Part shown: piece after piece, positions 7,788 through 16,972 of the stretch | How the letters are laid out: each line of letters starts with the position of its first letter | Numbering within the stretch: the stretch's first letter is position 1 | The notes under the pieces: generated by a model | Seen by the model: the letters and a program-made list of their open reading frames with translations, nothing else | Databases searched by the model: none | Told to the model about the DNA's origin: nothing | Translations under genes and position numbers: made by a program | Source: Sulfurospirillum multivorans DSM 12446 | Lineage (GTDB): Bacteria > Campylobacterota > Campylobacteria > Campylobacterales > Sulfurospirillaceae | Direction: 5' to 3' | NCBI RefSeq assembly: GCF_000568815.1 | Contig: NZ_CP007201.1 | Location: forward strand, 1,993,654-2,057,653 | Length of the DNA stretch: 64,000 bases

Positions 7788-9088
7788 ACCGTTGCTCCTT
7801 GTCTGTTATCGTGTAATTTTCGTTTGATCATGCTATGGATTACTTTGGGGGAACGATCATCTTCTTGGGCGTCAATCCGAAGCGTAAACTCAAAAGAAAA
7901 ATGCTCTCTGATACGCCGAATAATCTCCTCTTTAAGCGCCACGGAGCGCTCTTTGTTGGCAAGCATCAGCTTTACATGTAAAGTGTCATTTTCCTCCACA
8001 CGCAGCGTATAATCTAAAATAGAATCAAACTGTAAAAGAATCTCATCTAACGCGCGTAAATGAATCTCATGCCCCTGAATACAGACGCTGTTTTCCATGC
8101 GCCCCAACACTTTTTCCATTCGGCGCAAAAAGGTACCGCACCCACAAGGCTTCGTTAAAAATCGCGCCCTATCGCCCGTTTTATAACGAATCAGCGGCAT
8201 CGCTTGACGATTCAGCGTGGTAAAAACCACTTCACCGTACTCTCCGTCTTGCACAGGCTTGCCTGAAATCGGATCGATAATCTCAAAATAGAGATCGTTC
8301 TCCCGTAAATGATACCCATCCAAACACGCGCACTCAACGCCTCCACCATAGCCCATCTCTGTCATACCGTAATGGTTAAAAACTTTACATGTACCCTTAA
8401 AACTCAGTGCTTCGACCAATGCGTCAGGTACATAGTCGGTGCTTAAAAGCACTTTTGTGATATGGCGGTAAAAAAGTTCTGGCTTAACACGACTGAGGTA
8501 AAGCACTTGCATTGGTATGCCTACAATGCAGGTAATGTGATTTTTCTCAATACACTGCGCCGTTTTTTTAACATCGCTAAGAACACCATGCACGATGCAC
8601 GAAATGCCGCTTTTTGCCAACGCTTTGTGAAGCAAATCCCCGATGCTTCCATAAGCAGGGCCTGGAAGTAAAACCATCACCGTATCGCTTTGATCCACCA
8701 GACACTTCATCCCGTACTGAAAAAAGTCAATGGTCGCTTCCAAATCTTCGTGCGTAAAAAAGATGCGTTTCTCATCGCCCGTCGTACCAGAGGTATTTAA
8801 GGTCACAATACGCTCAATGCCAGAACTGGGAACACAAGCAAAATCAAGGCTGTTTTGTTTCATCTCCGCAGGTGTCGTAAACGCAATGCGCTCAAAATCT
8901 TTCAGCGACGTGATTGCACCGAGGTCAACCGCTTTGAGTCTTTCGTGGTAAAACCGACTCTTCTCTTTGGCATACGCTAAGGTCTGAATGATCTTTTCAA
9001 GCTGATACGCCCTCAAAGCGTCTTGACTTTTTGAAGCCAGTTGTGTTCGCTCAAGTATCCAGTTTTCCAATGGTGTTATGGTCATCAT
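7784..9088 (-). CDS. PaaK/F390-synthetase-like AMP-dependent CoA ligase
   Basis: About 434 residues. Start chosen at 9088 because ATGA overlaps the radical SAM stop and AAAGAGGG lies just upstream. The adenylation motifs are present: TLNTSGTTGDEKRIFFT (P-loop-like, Ser/Thr/Gly-rich), NHYGMTEMGYGGG, YKTGDRARF, and a CGCG segment before the C-terminal lid. PaaK-family enzymes activate aryl or other acids as acyl-AMP and then acyl-CoA. In this operon the product of an aldehyde oxidase would be an acid, so a ligase that activates it makes sense, but the substrate is not known. I recall a family named after DVU_1553 in this setting (memory). Confidence 0.8.
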   Translation of the reverse strand: MMTITPLENWILERTQLASKSQDALRAYQLEKIIQTLAYAKEKSRFYHERLKAVDLGAITSLKDFERIAFTTPAEMKQNSLDFACVPSSGIERIVTLNTSGTTGDEKRIFFTHEDLEATIDFFQYGMKCLVDQSDTVMVLLPGPAYGSIGDLLHKALAKSGISCIVHGVLSDVKKTAQCIEKNHITCIVGIPMQVLYLSRVKPELFYRHITKVLLSTDYVPDALVEALSFKGTCKVFNHYGMTEMGYGGGVECACLDGYHLRENDLYFEIIDPISGKPVQDGEYGEVVFTTLNRQAMPLIRYKTGDRARFLTKPCGCGTFLRRMEKVLGRMENSVCIQGHEIHLRALDEILLQFDSILDYTLRVEENDTLHVKLMLANKERSVALKEEIIRRIREHFSFEFTLRIDAQEDDRSPKVIHSMIKRKLHDNRQGATV

Positions 9089-10422
9089 GCCCTCTTTGCG
9101 TCTCGATACAGAGACTTCCCATCCATGTTGGTGATGTTGTACATGCAAAACGGAATCAGTTTTCCTTCCACGGTAGAGACATGAATACAACAATCCCGAA
9201 TACGCTCCAAATTGACATTCCACGCATCTTGAAATGCCATGCCTGAGAGGCTAAACGCATTGTTGGCGATGGCGCTTAAGATTTTGTCCCAGTCGGAAAG
9301 TTTCTCTTCGTGAATCTGCTTTTGATACGACCAGTTACGCGCTACAAAGGCTTTGGCTTTATTCGCCCCCTCTTCTGCTTTTTCACTTTCACTCGAACAA
9401 CATGATCGTTTGGTCACAGGCTTTAAGCTGCCCTCTTCGATCAGATAATTACCATGAAACGAACAGAGCGCATTTTCGCAACCGGGGGGTTTCATACTCT
9501 GCATATCTACCATGTGATCGGTTTGCTCGCAAATCTGCTCCATCACTTCAGGTAATGTGATGCGATCATCATCTTTAGGAGCTTCAGGAATACGCCCAAA
9601 ATAACTCACAGGCTGAAAATGCACCCCTCGGACGGTAGGCGTTTGGCTTATGCCAAAACGGACAATGTCACCAATACTCTGCACATTAACATTGGGAACG
9701 ATGGTAGGAACCAGCACCACACCAATGCCGTATTTGCGGCAGTTTTCAATCGCTTGAGCCTTAATATCAAAGAGCGCACGACCGCGCAGTTTTTCATAAA
9801 TCGCATCATCGATGCCATCAAATTGTAAAAAAATCGAGCTAAGCCCTGCCTCTTTTAAAGCTTTCACATACGCTTCATCTTTTCCCATACGAATACCATT
9901 CGTATTGACCTGAATAAACGGGAAACCAAGGTTAACACCGATGCGAATAATCTCTGCTAGATCATCCCTTACCGTTGGCTCACCGCCTGAGAGTTGGATA
10001 TTGCACTTTCCTGAGGCTTTCAAAATGCTCTCAAACTGAAACCGCACCTGCTCCAAGGTTGGGTCGGTACTTTTCGCATCCAGCGCATCCGCAAAGCAAA
10101 AACGACAGTTAAGATTACACCGTGAAGTCACTTCAATCAGTGCGGTGCAGGTGCATTGTCTGTGCGCACTGCACAAGCCGCAATCAAACGGACACCCTTT
10201 GTCGATCTCGGTCATAGGGTTTTTAATGGTCGCTCTCTCTTTGGTGCGTATCCATTCACGCATCGGCGTTTTGCTTCGCCATAAAACCGTCTCAAACGAT
10301 CCGTGTTCTAGGCAGGTTTTCAGCATCAGCGCATGATCGTTTTCTTCGACGATAAACGCCTCAAGTACGCGCAAGCAGACAGGACATAAACTCTCCGTGT
10401 GCATCAAAGATTCATGCGTCAT
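9085..10422 (-). CDS. trsS: Radical SAM protein, TrsS-like, cysteine form
   Basis: About 445 residues from 10422; an in-frame ATG at 10455 is the alternative. An N-terminal CPVC and a second Cys-rich stretch (CPFDCGLCSAHRQC) come before the radical SAM core. The core has CNLNCRFC for the 4Fe-4S cluster and QLSGGEPTVR for SAM binding. A CCSS cluster of cysteines follows later. The layout matches a family I recall as TrsS, often a selenoprotein; here no in-frame UGA is present, so it would be an all-Cys version. The substrate is unknown. Its stop overlaps the CoA ligase start by ATGA. Confidence 0.75.
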   Translation of the reverse strand: MTHESLMHTESLCPVCLRVLEAFIVEENDHALMLKTCLEHGSFETVLWRSKTPMREWIRTKERATIKNPMTEIDKGCPFDCGLCSAHRQCTCTALIEVTSRCNLNCRFCFADALDAKSTDPTLEQVRFQFESILKASGKCNIQLSGGEPTVRDDLAEIIRIGVNLGFPFIQVNTNGIRMGKDEAYVKALKEAGLSSIFLQFDGIDDAIYEKLRGRALFDIKAQAIENCRKYGIGVVLVPTIVPNVNVQSIGDIVRFGISQTPTVRGVHFQPVSYFGRIPEAPKDDDRITLPEVMEQICEQTDHMVDMQSMKPPGCENALCSFHGNYLIEEGSLKPVTKRSCCSSESEKAEEGANKAKAFVARNWSYQKQIHEEKLSDWDKILSAIANNAFSLSGMAFQDAWNVNLERIRDCCIHVSTVEGKLIPFCMYNITNMDGKSLYRDAKRA

Positions 10423-10426
10423 CGCA

Positions 10427-10873
10427 TTACGCTCTATTTCCGTAGTCGTAGCCATGCTCTAACAAAATCTCATAGACTTTGACATACGCTTTTTGAATAA
10501 TTCCTGCGCAAATGGGTTTGAAACTTTGGTCACCACTGTGAAAATCTCGCACACCAATCAGCGTCGCACACTGTGTTGAGCCAAATTCCGTTTTGAACCA
10601 TTCATGAAACGCCTGAACCATCGGTTCAAAATCTTCATGAGCACTCTCTTCATTTTTTGCTTTTGCCGCATACAATCCTAAAACGCCAATGCCGCCACTG
10701 AGAACACCACAGGTTTGTTGCGTATCGGCGATGCCACGGCAGAGTCCTTGTGCCGAGCGCACTAAGTCATCATTGCAAGCGCCTTCGTCTTCAAGGGCGA
10801 GTTTGTACATGATTTGCGCACAGCAAAATCCTGCTGATGAGAGTTTAAATAAACGTAGTGATACATCATCCAT
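10427..10873 (-). CDS. C_GCAxxG_C_C family redox protein
   Basis: A 148-residue protein of the family named for its Cys pattern: FCCAQIM near the N-terminus, CRGIADTQQTCGVLSGG in the middle, then TQCATLIG and PICAGIIQ. Members are thought to bind metal or Fe-S and often sit beside molybdoenzymes; none has a firmly known job. It overlaps the methyltransferase stop by eight bases and is nearly contiguous with the radical SAM gene. I recall a subfamily named after DVU_1555 in the same operon type (memory). Confidence 0.75.
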   Translation of the reverse strand: MDDVSLRLFKLSSAGFCCAQIMYKLALEDEGACNDDLVRSAQGLCRGIADTQQTCGVLSGGIGVLGLYAAKAKNEESAHEDFEPMVQAFHEWFKTEFGSTQCATLIGVRDFHSGDQSFKPICAGIIQKAYVKVYEILLEHGYDYGNRA

Positions 10874-11597
10874 TGTTTGCTTCTCCTTTTTTAGCGATTA
10901 ACATAAAATAACCCGGTTTGCACTGTTTAATGTTTTGATTAAAAGAGCAACTCGTGTGAGCTGCTTCGCCTTCGATGGTTTTACCCCAAAAGGCACCCAT
11001 AGAGCCGTGTGAAAAGATGATTTTGACCATAAGCTCTTTCAGCAGTTGGCTGCAATCTTCTACAAGCATGATCTCAAAGCCAATCTTCTCCAACATCTCT
11101 TTTAAAGAGAGCAGATCGTGCATTCCACGCATACACGATGTCATGGAAAAATTATCCATCGAACTAAGTGCCTCAGGGATTTTTGCATACACATCGTTAA
11201 TCACGAACCAACCGCCATTTTCGAGCACTCGGTAGACCTCTTTAAGGCTTACATGTAAATCATTCATCAAGGACAAAGTACACTCCGCCAAGACACACTC
11301 AAACTGATTATTATCAAACGGTAGCGCATCACCTGAGCCTTTCACAAAGGTCGCAAAAGGGTTTTTCGCTTTGGCGATGTCGAGCAATTTTGGGGAGGGA
11401 TCAATGCCGACTAGCTTTATTCCATACATTTGGTAAAGATACGCAGCCGTCGCACCCATACCACACCCAAGATCAAGTATGCGCATCTGTTTATTTAAAG
11501 CGCAAAAATGAACAGCCTGTTCGGTCAGTTTAAATCCTCCCGGACGCAAGGTTTCACCGGTGGCTTCTTGCATGCAGCTGCTCTCATAGACATTCAC
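10866..11597 (-). CDS. SAM-dependent methyltransferase (TrsM/DVU_1556-like)
   Basis: About 243 residues. GTG at 11597 is preferred: GGAGG lies nine bases upstream and it begins 1 bp after the previous stop. The class I methyltransferase motif I is ILDLGCGMGATAAYL, the acidic motif II is LVGIDPS, and motif III is VLAECTLSLM. Several Cys residues near both ends (SSCMQEATG, SCMRGMH, HTSCSFNQ) are unusual for a small-molecule methyltransferase and suggest metal or thiol chemistry. The substrate is unknown. It lies in the middle of the MOP operon, between the zinc-ribbon protein and the C_GCAxxG_C_C protein. Confidence 0.75.
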   Translation of the reverse strand: MNVYESSCMQEATGETLRPGGFKLTEQAVHFCALNKQMRILDLGCGMGATAAYLYQMYGIKLVGIDPSPKLLDIAKAKNPFATFVKGSGDALPFDNNQFECVLAECTLSLMNDLHVSLKEVYRVLENGGWFVINDVYAKIPEALSSMDNFSMTSCMRGMHDLLSLKEMLEKIGFEIMLVEDCSQLLKELMVKIIFSHGSMGAFWGKTIEGEAAHTSCSFNQNIKQCKPGYFMLIAKKGEANNG

Positions 11598-11598
11598 G

Positions 11599-11805
11599 CT
11601 ACTTGTCCTCCAAGCTTTTTTCGACTTCAAGAATTTTCCCTAAAGCCAAATCTTCACTGATAAAGACCATGTTACAGGTAGGGCATTTTAAAAGCTCGAC
11701 TTCAAAATTTCCTTCCAAATAGCGCACTTTAACCTTTTGTGACACCAATGCTTTTTGGCATTTATCGCACATCCATGGGCTTGTTGTATCGATTTTAGTT
11801 TCCAT
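11599..11805 (-). CDS. Small two-CxxC redox/zinc-ribbon protein
   Basis: 68 residues from ATG at 11805, one base after the preceding stop and behind a GGAGG site. It has two CxxC pairs, WMCDKCQKA and LKCPTCNMVF, in a rubredoxin- or YgiT-like zinc-ribbon arrangement. It may carry electrons or bind zinc. A family named after DVU_1557 (redox protein) fits from memory. It is too small to say more. Its position between the dicluster flavoprotein and the methyltransferase shows it belongs to the operon. Confidence 0.7.
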   Translation of the reverse strand: METKIDTTSPWMCDKCQKALVSQKVKVRYLEGNFEVELLKCPTCNMVFISEDLALGKILEVEKSLEDK

Positions 11806-11806
11806 C

Positions 11807-14170
11807 TTAGTCCTCCACCACTTCCATGCGATGGCTGTAGACATCTTTCACCGTGATGTCACTGCCGCTTTCTTCGTACTTCACCCAAAAGGTCACATTG
11901 TCAACTCTAAGGCGTGCAAGAAAATCCAAGGTTTCAGGATTGTAAAATCGCTCTTTACATGTAAGGGAGTGTTCCACCACTTTTTCAACATCACTGAGCA
12001 AAATAAATCGTTTTTCCATAAGGGCGGTGATTTCATCGGAAACATGCAGGGTAAAATCATAGGTCTTGCTCATATCGCTCTCCTCTTCGTTCCAAATCTC
12101 TTTAAGCAACTGCTGTTTGAGGTGTTTTCGATTGTTTTGGCGCTCGGAGAGTGTGGGCATTTTTTGAGGGGTATCGTGGTTAACTTCATTGCCATAAATG
12201 ATGTCCAAAATGTGATACGCCCGTTTATTGCCTTTGACCAACATATCCTTGCACATCGCGCAATACACCAGCACATCGTGCTCGCTCTCATCAATGCGGT
12301 CTTTAACAAAATCCTCCGCCTGCTCAGGATTGGCGCAAGCAACCAAACCACCATAACCGCAACATTTCGCTTTTTCTTTGGCGTATTCAAGCTCTTGGAT
12401 GGTATAACCTAACGTTTTCACAATGCTTCGTACACTTTCATGAATCGCCGAATTATGCCTCGTCGCGCACGCATCGTGAATGCAAAGCTCACGCTTACCT
12501 TTTTTAATATCCACCTCAGGCAAACCGAATGAGGCAAACACTTCCCATAACGAGATGGTTTTGATCATCGGCAGGTATTTCTCAAACGTCGAAGCACAGC
12601 TCGAACAGGCTAAAATGAAGGTCGGCTGACCCATCTCTTCCCATGTTGTGTGAATTTTTTCAACACTCTCAGGCATCAGATCAAGCCGTCCTGCCCAATC
12701 CGCAGGAGCGCCACAACAGCCTAAATAAAGCCCCACATCGTTATCGGCATCTTTCTCTTTGATGACGCCCACCAAATGTTTGTAAATAGCGCCAATATAA
12801 TCGGTGTGTGTGGAGCTGAGCTGACAGCCTGGGTAAAAAAGATAACCCGTTTTTCCAGAGCCTTTGTACAAACCTCGTGCGTACTGAGAAAAAGCAATGA
12901 CGGGGTAATAAAAGAGATTTTTGGATTGCTCTTTGCTCGGTTGTTTGCGCACTAAGGAAAAGTAATCGCTATGGCTAAACTGCATATCTTTAAGGGCAAA
13001 ATCATGCGCTGAGATGGGCATTTTTTTACGCTCTACCATACTTTGTCTCGTAGCGTGAATAATATCTGCCATACCAATGCCAATAGGACACACCTCTTTG
13101 CACAAGCCACACTGTGTACAAGAGTTAATCATCAAATTGGCGCTTCTGTTTCCTAAAACGATACGTTCATTATGATTGATACTTCGGATATAACGATCAG
13201 GAGTGATGTTGAAGCGTTGCATATGCACACAGGCTTTAATACAGGCATCGCATTGGCATTTAAGACACCTGCTTGCTTCCTCTTGTGCTTCATTTTCAGA
13301 GTAAAGAGAGGCTCTTTTTACCACGGTCTGAGTCGGTTTTACCGTATCAATTTTATAGTCTAATTTCGTTTCAAAAACACCCTCTCTCTCCCTAGAAGCA
13401 AGCATGGAAGTTTTCGTAATGTGGCGATCTATCGAAACCGCTGCTCTTTTGCCTGAACTCGCCGAAAAAATAAGCGAATGGTTTTGTAGTTGAAGTTTTC
13501 CACCGATAAACAAGGAAGCATCATTGACTTGAAATGTTTCAGGATGGATAGCATACGCTTTGCTCCAAACCCCAGTCCCTAAATAAACAGCATCGTATGT
13601 TTCACTATAATTTTTCAGATTTTCTTCAGTCACTTCCGTGTTATAACAAACCGTAATCCCTTTTTTAGAAATAATGGAGAGCTCTTCTTCGATGATGGCG
13701 GTCTCTAACCCTTTACCTTCATAATCCCAAAGGCTTCCACCTAAACGGTCTGTTTTTTCATAAATGGTGACTTTGTAGCCTTTTTTATCCAGTTCAATCG
13801 CCGTCACACAGCCACTAAGTCCCCCGCCAATAATCGCAACGGTGCCTTTATTTTTAGGCAAAAGCAGTGGTTTTTTGGGAGTTGTGTAGCCTAAATCAAT
13901 CACCGTTTTTTCCAGTTCGCTGATGCGAATACTTCCACCCACCTCTTTTCGTACACAGCGACTCTCACAAGGATGGTCGCAGATTTTCCCCATAAGTCTG
14001 CTAAAGGGTATTTTGGTTTCCATCACCTTATACGCTTTAGCAAAATCACCTTGTTCAATTTCGTGCGCAAAAGCAATCACATCCATATGAACGGGACACG
14101 ATGCTACGCATACGGGAGGTTCTGAATGAATACAGTGATTGCTAATCTCTAATAATGCGTCTAAATCCAT
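11807..14170 (-). CDS. Pyridine nucleotide-disulfide oxidoreductase/dicluster-binding protein
   Basis: 787 residues from ATG at 14170 (AGGAAATAAGA just upstream). In order: an N-terminal Cys-rich GltD-like Fe-S segment (CVASCPVH; CDHPCESRC); an FAD/NAD Rossmann domain (AIIGGGLSGCVTAIELD; YEKTDRLGGSLWDYEG); a ferredoxin-like part (CLKCQCDACIKAC; CTQCGLCKEVCPIG); then HdrB/CCG-like repeats (YPGCQLSS; LGCCGAPADW; HDACATRHN; KCCGYGGL). The C-terminus may be a separate small domain. It looks like an electron-transfer hub passing electrons between NAD(P)H or ferredoxin and the molybdenum oxidoreductase, in the cytoplasm. Only an 81-bp gap with one TTACATGTAA separates it from the mop gene. Confidence 0.82.
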   Translation of the reverse strand: MDLDALLEISNHCIHSEPPVCVASCPVHMDVIAFAHEIEQGDFAKAYKVMETKIPFSRLMGKICDHPCESRCVRKEVGGSIRISELEKTVIDLGYTTPKKPLLLPKNKGTVAIIGGGLSGCVTAIELDKKGYKVTIYEKTDRLGGSLWDYEGKGLETAIIEEELSIISKKGITVCYNTEVTEENLKNYSETYDAVYLGTGVWSKAYAIHPETFQVNDASLFIGGKLQLQNHSLIFSASSGKRAAVSIDRHITKTSMLASREREGVFETKLDYKIDTVKPTQTVVKRASLYSENEAQEEASRCLKCQCDACIKACVHMQRFNITPDRYIRSINHNERIVLGNRSANLMINSCTQCGLCKEVCPIGIGMADIIHATRQSMVERKKMPISAHDFALKDMQFSHSDYFSLVRKQPSKEQSKNLFYYPVIAFSQYARGLYKGSGKTGYLFYPGCQLSSTHTDYIGAIYKHLVGVIKEKDADNDVGLYLGCCGAPADWAGRLDLMPESVEKIHTTWEEMGQPTFILACSSCASTFEKYLPMIKTISLWEVFASFGLPEVDIKKGKRELCIHDACATRHNSAIHESVRSIVKTLGYTIQELEYAKEKAKCCGYGGLVACANPEQAEDFVKDRIDESEHDVLVYCAMCKDMLVKGNKRAYHILDIIYGNEVNHDTPQKMPTLSERQNNRKHLKQQLLKEIWNEEESDMSKTYDFTLHVSDEITALMEKRFILLSDVEKVVEHSLTCKERFYNPETLDFLARLRVDNVTFWVKYEESGSDITVKDVYSHRMEVVED

Positions 14171-14237
14171 TCTTATTTCCTCAAAATATCGTGTTAAAAG
14201 CAAAAACAGGCGTGAGATACACACGTATCCCACGCTT

Positions 14238-14247
14238 TACATGTAAA
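14238..14247. repeat. TTACATGTAA in the mop-flavoprotein gap
   Basis: CGCTTTACATGTAAAGCG, a perfect 18-bp palindrome at 14234-14251, lies in the 81-bp gap between the mop stop (14252) and the next gene. It could form a hairpin that partly separates the two cistrons. No T-run follows on the minus strand. Confidence 0.6.
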
Positions 14248-14251
14248 GCGA

Positions 14252-16972
14252 TTACGCCATCGCTGCTAAAACTTTCTCAGGGCGTGCTGGTAAGTGTGTC
14301 ACTCTCGCACCACACGCATTGTAAATCGCATTGATAATCGCTGCATGAGGCGCAGCAAGAGGCATTTCACCCGCACCTGAAGCACCTAATAAGCTGTTTG
14401 GTCTTTGGTATTCTGTGTAGATAAGATCCAAAGAATCAGGAACATCTTTGATTTTAGGAATACCGCACCCTGTCAAGGTGGTATGTTTTTTAAGATCATC
14501 AAAGTCTTCAGTAAGCGCTAAACCAATGCCTTGCACCAAACCGCCGTACATTTGCCCATCAACAACGAGTTTATTGATGATCGTACCGACATCCGAAGCG
14601 AGTGTCATTTTTTCAACATTGGTTTTACCCGTTTTCGTATCGACCTCGACTTCCGCGATACAAACACCGTACATGTAAGCCGCAAATGGGTTACCTTGAC
14701 CATCCGTTGGTGGTGTATCGGTGCATGGTGCTGTCCATTTACCCATGTATTTGAGCTCTCTTCCTTCGGCTACCATCTCATCATAGGTTCGGTATGTGCC
14801 ATCTGTTTTTTTCATCGCTTCAAGCAAATTGCGGCATGCCACAACGGTTGCATTACCCGTAACCACATTGGAGCGACTTCCACCTGCTGGGCCACTGTTC
14901 GGTGTTTTGGTCATATCATTCAGTACCAAATCAATTTGCTCTGGCTTAAGATGCAGAGGTTTTAAGGTTTCATGTGCAAACGTAAGCGTGCCAATATCAG
15001 CACCTTGACCGTGATCTTCCCATGAATTGCCGACTGCGACACCGTTTTTGGTCAGCTCTGCCCACGCTTCGGAAGAGTCAGGGCCATCTAAGCCACACCC
15101 GTAGATATTGACCGAAACGCCCACACCGTATTTTTTATCTGCTGCTGCATTGGCATTCTTTTTCGCCGCTGTCTTTTTCGCTAATGTGTACACTGGTCGG
15201 CTTTTATCAAACAGCTCTTCTAAACAAAAAACATCGGGAGAACATCCTGTTGGGGTTGTATCGCCTGGTCTGTAAATATTTTTGAATCTAAACTCAAACG
15301 GATCCATGCCGACTTTTTCAGCCAACTCATCAATAAGCACTTCGGAAGGGAACATGATCTCAGGTGAACCATATCCGCGAAATGCTGAGCCCCAACCATG
15401 GTTCGTACAAACGGTTCGCCCATTACCACGAATGTTAGGGATCATATAGCCCGCTCCACCAAATTGGAAACCGCGTTGTGTTAACAAGTCACCAAATTCA
15501 GAATATGGTCCATGATCCACACTCCAATCAGACTCTAACGCTAAGATTTTGCCATTTTTGTCTGCTGCCATTTTCATCGTTGTCCAAAAAGGTGATCGTT
15601 TACCCGTATAGGTGATCTGTTGTTTCATATCAAACTCAAGGTACACAGGTCTTCCCGTAGCAAGGGTTGCAACCCCAAGTAAACCTTCCATCGTCGGGCT
15701 AAATTTATAACCAAACGTAGCTCCCGTATTGTTTTGAACGATGAAAACGTCTTCGGCTTTCATACCCACACCCTCTGCAATCATCAACGCATGAAAGTGA
15801 AGCGCAATACTCTTAGAGTGAACAATCAATTTTCCCTCATCATTAACATACGCAAAACCAACATCGGGCTCTAAGGGTAAGTGAGGTTGTCGTTGTGTAT
15901 AAAAGCTATCTTCCACAACATAAGGTGCCTCTTTCATGATAGAGCTGGTTTCGGCTCCTTTGCTGATGTGGTTGGTAAAGTAAACATTCGGAGTACCTGG
16001 GTGAATCTCAATCGCATCATCTGCCATCGCGTCAGGTGCATTCATGTACGCAGGTAAGACTTCAAGTTCGACTTTGACTTTCTCGACACCCGCATGCGCC
16101 GCTTTTTCATTTTCAGCCAAAACAATTGCAATCGCATCGCCGTATTGAAAGATTTTTTTATCATTTAATATTGGTCGATCTAAGCCATCACCCTTATTGG
16201 TAGGAAACGCCAAACCATTGATGCGGTTGGTTCCCTTGACATCTTTATAGGTAAGAACGGCAACAACACCCGGAACTTTTTTGGCTTCTTCAGTATCAAT
16301 CGATAAAATATTGGCATGAGAAACTTCGGCTTGAACGAGTTTGGCATGAAGGGTATTGGATGGTAGTTTTAGACCCAAATCGGCACCAAAATCCCATGTT
16401 CCCATGACTTTTGCCAGTGCGGAAGGACGGATAAACTCTGAACCCACCAACGAAGCACCCTCTGGAAGCTCTTTCCAAATATCTTTGATCGTGATTTCAC
16501 CGCGCATTAATTTAGCAGCGTCCATCACCGCGTCGACTAAAGGAATATAGCCTGTACAACGGCAGAGGTTTTTGTTTTTTTGGAACCAATCACGAACTTC
16601 TTCGCGTGTTGGGTTGGTGTTTTGATCTAAAAGACCTTTAGCTGAGACGATAAAACCAGGCGTACAATAACCGCATTGCGCCGCGCCATGCACCATCCAT
16701 GAAACTTGAAGTGGGTGAAGTTTATCTTTTGTACCCACCCCTTCAATCGTGATGATCTCATCATTGTCTACAATTTTTTTCATTTTCAAAATACACGATC
16801 TCACGACCTTGCCATTGTAAATAACGGTACACGTACCGCATTCACCACTATTACAGCCTACTTTTGTGCCTGTGAGTCCTAGCTGTTTTCGCAGCACATC
16901 GGATAGTTTCTCTTCGGCGTCTGTCACCAAAGTGGTTTTAACGCCATTAATGATTAAAGTTCTTTTTAACAT
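14252..16972 (-). CDS. mop: MOP-type molybdenum aldehyde oxidoreductase
   Basis: 906 residues from ATG at 16972 (AGAGGGAAAC upstream); this matches Desulfovibrio gigas aldehyde oxidoreductase, about 907 residues. The N-terminal plant-type [2Fe-2S] domain has CNSGECGTC; the second helical [2Fe-2S] domain has CGYCTPG and CRCTGY. The molybdenum domains follow, with GATFGYKFSPTMEG, GWGSAFRGYGSPE and the catalytic Glu in GASGAGEMPLAAPH near the C-terminus. It should oxidise aldehydes to acids with water at an MCD cofactor, in the cytoplasm: there is no signal peptide. No FAD domain is fused; the dicluster flavoprotein encoded next may play that part. First gene of the ten-gene operon. Confidence 0.9.
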   Translation of the reverse strand: MLKRTLIINGVKTTLVTDAEEKLSDVLRKQLGLTGTKVGCNSGECGTCTVIYNGKVVRSCILKMKKIVDNDEIITIEGVGTKDKLHPLQVSWMVHGAAQCGYCTPGFIVSAKGLLDQNTNPTREEVRDWFQKNKNLCRCTGYIPLVDAVMDAAKLMRGEITIKDIWKELPEGASLVGSEFIRPSALAKVMGTWDFGADLGLKLPSNTLHAKLVQAEVSHANILSIDTEEAKKVPGVVAVLTYKDVKGTNRINGLAFPTNKGDGLDRPILNDKKIFQYGDAIAIVLAENEKAAHAGVEKVKVELEVLPAYMNAPDAMADDAIEIHPGTPNVYFTNHISKGAETSSIMKEAPYVVEDSFYTQRQPHLPLEPDVGFAYVNDEGKLIVHSKSIALHFHALMIAEGVGMKAEDVFIVQNNTGATFGYKFSPTMEGLLGVATLATGRPVYLEFDMKQQITYTGKRSPFWTTMKMAADKNGKILALESDWSVDHGPYSEFGDLLTQRGFQFGGAGYMIPNIRGNGRTVCTNHGWGSAFRGYGSPEIMFPSEVLIDELAEKVGMDPFEFRFKNIYRPGDTTPTGCSPDVFCLEELFDKSRPVYTLAKKTAAKKNANAAADKKYGVGVSVNIYGCGLDGPDSSEAWAELTKNGVAVGNSWEDHGQGADIGTLTFAHETLKPLHLKPEQIDLVLNDMTKTPNSGPAGGSRSNVVTGNATVVACRNLLEAMKKTDGTYRTYDEMVAEGRELKYMGKWTAPCTDTPPTDGQGNPFAAYMYGVCIAEVEVDTKTGKTNVEKMTLASDVGTIINKLVVDGQMYGGLVQGIGLALTEDFDDLKKHTTLTGCGIPKIKDVPDSLDLIYTEYQRPNSLLGASGAGEMPLAAPHAAIINAIYNACGARVTHLPARPEKVLAAMA

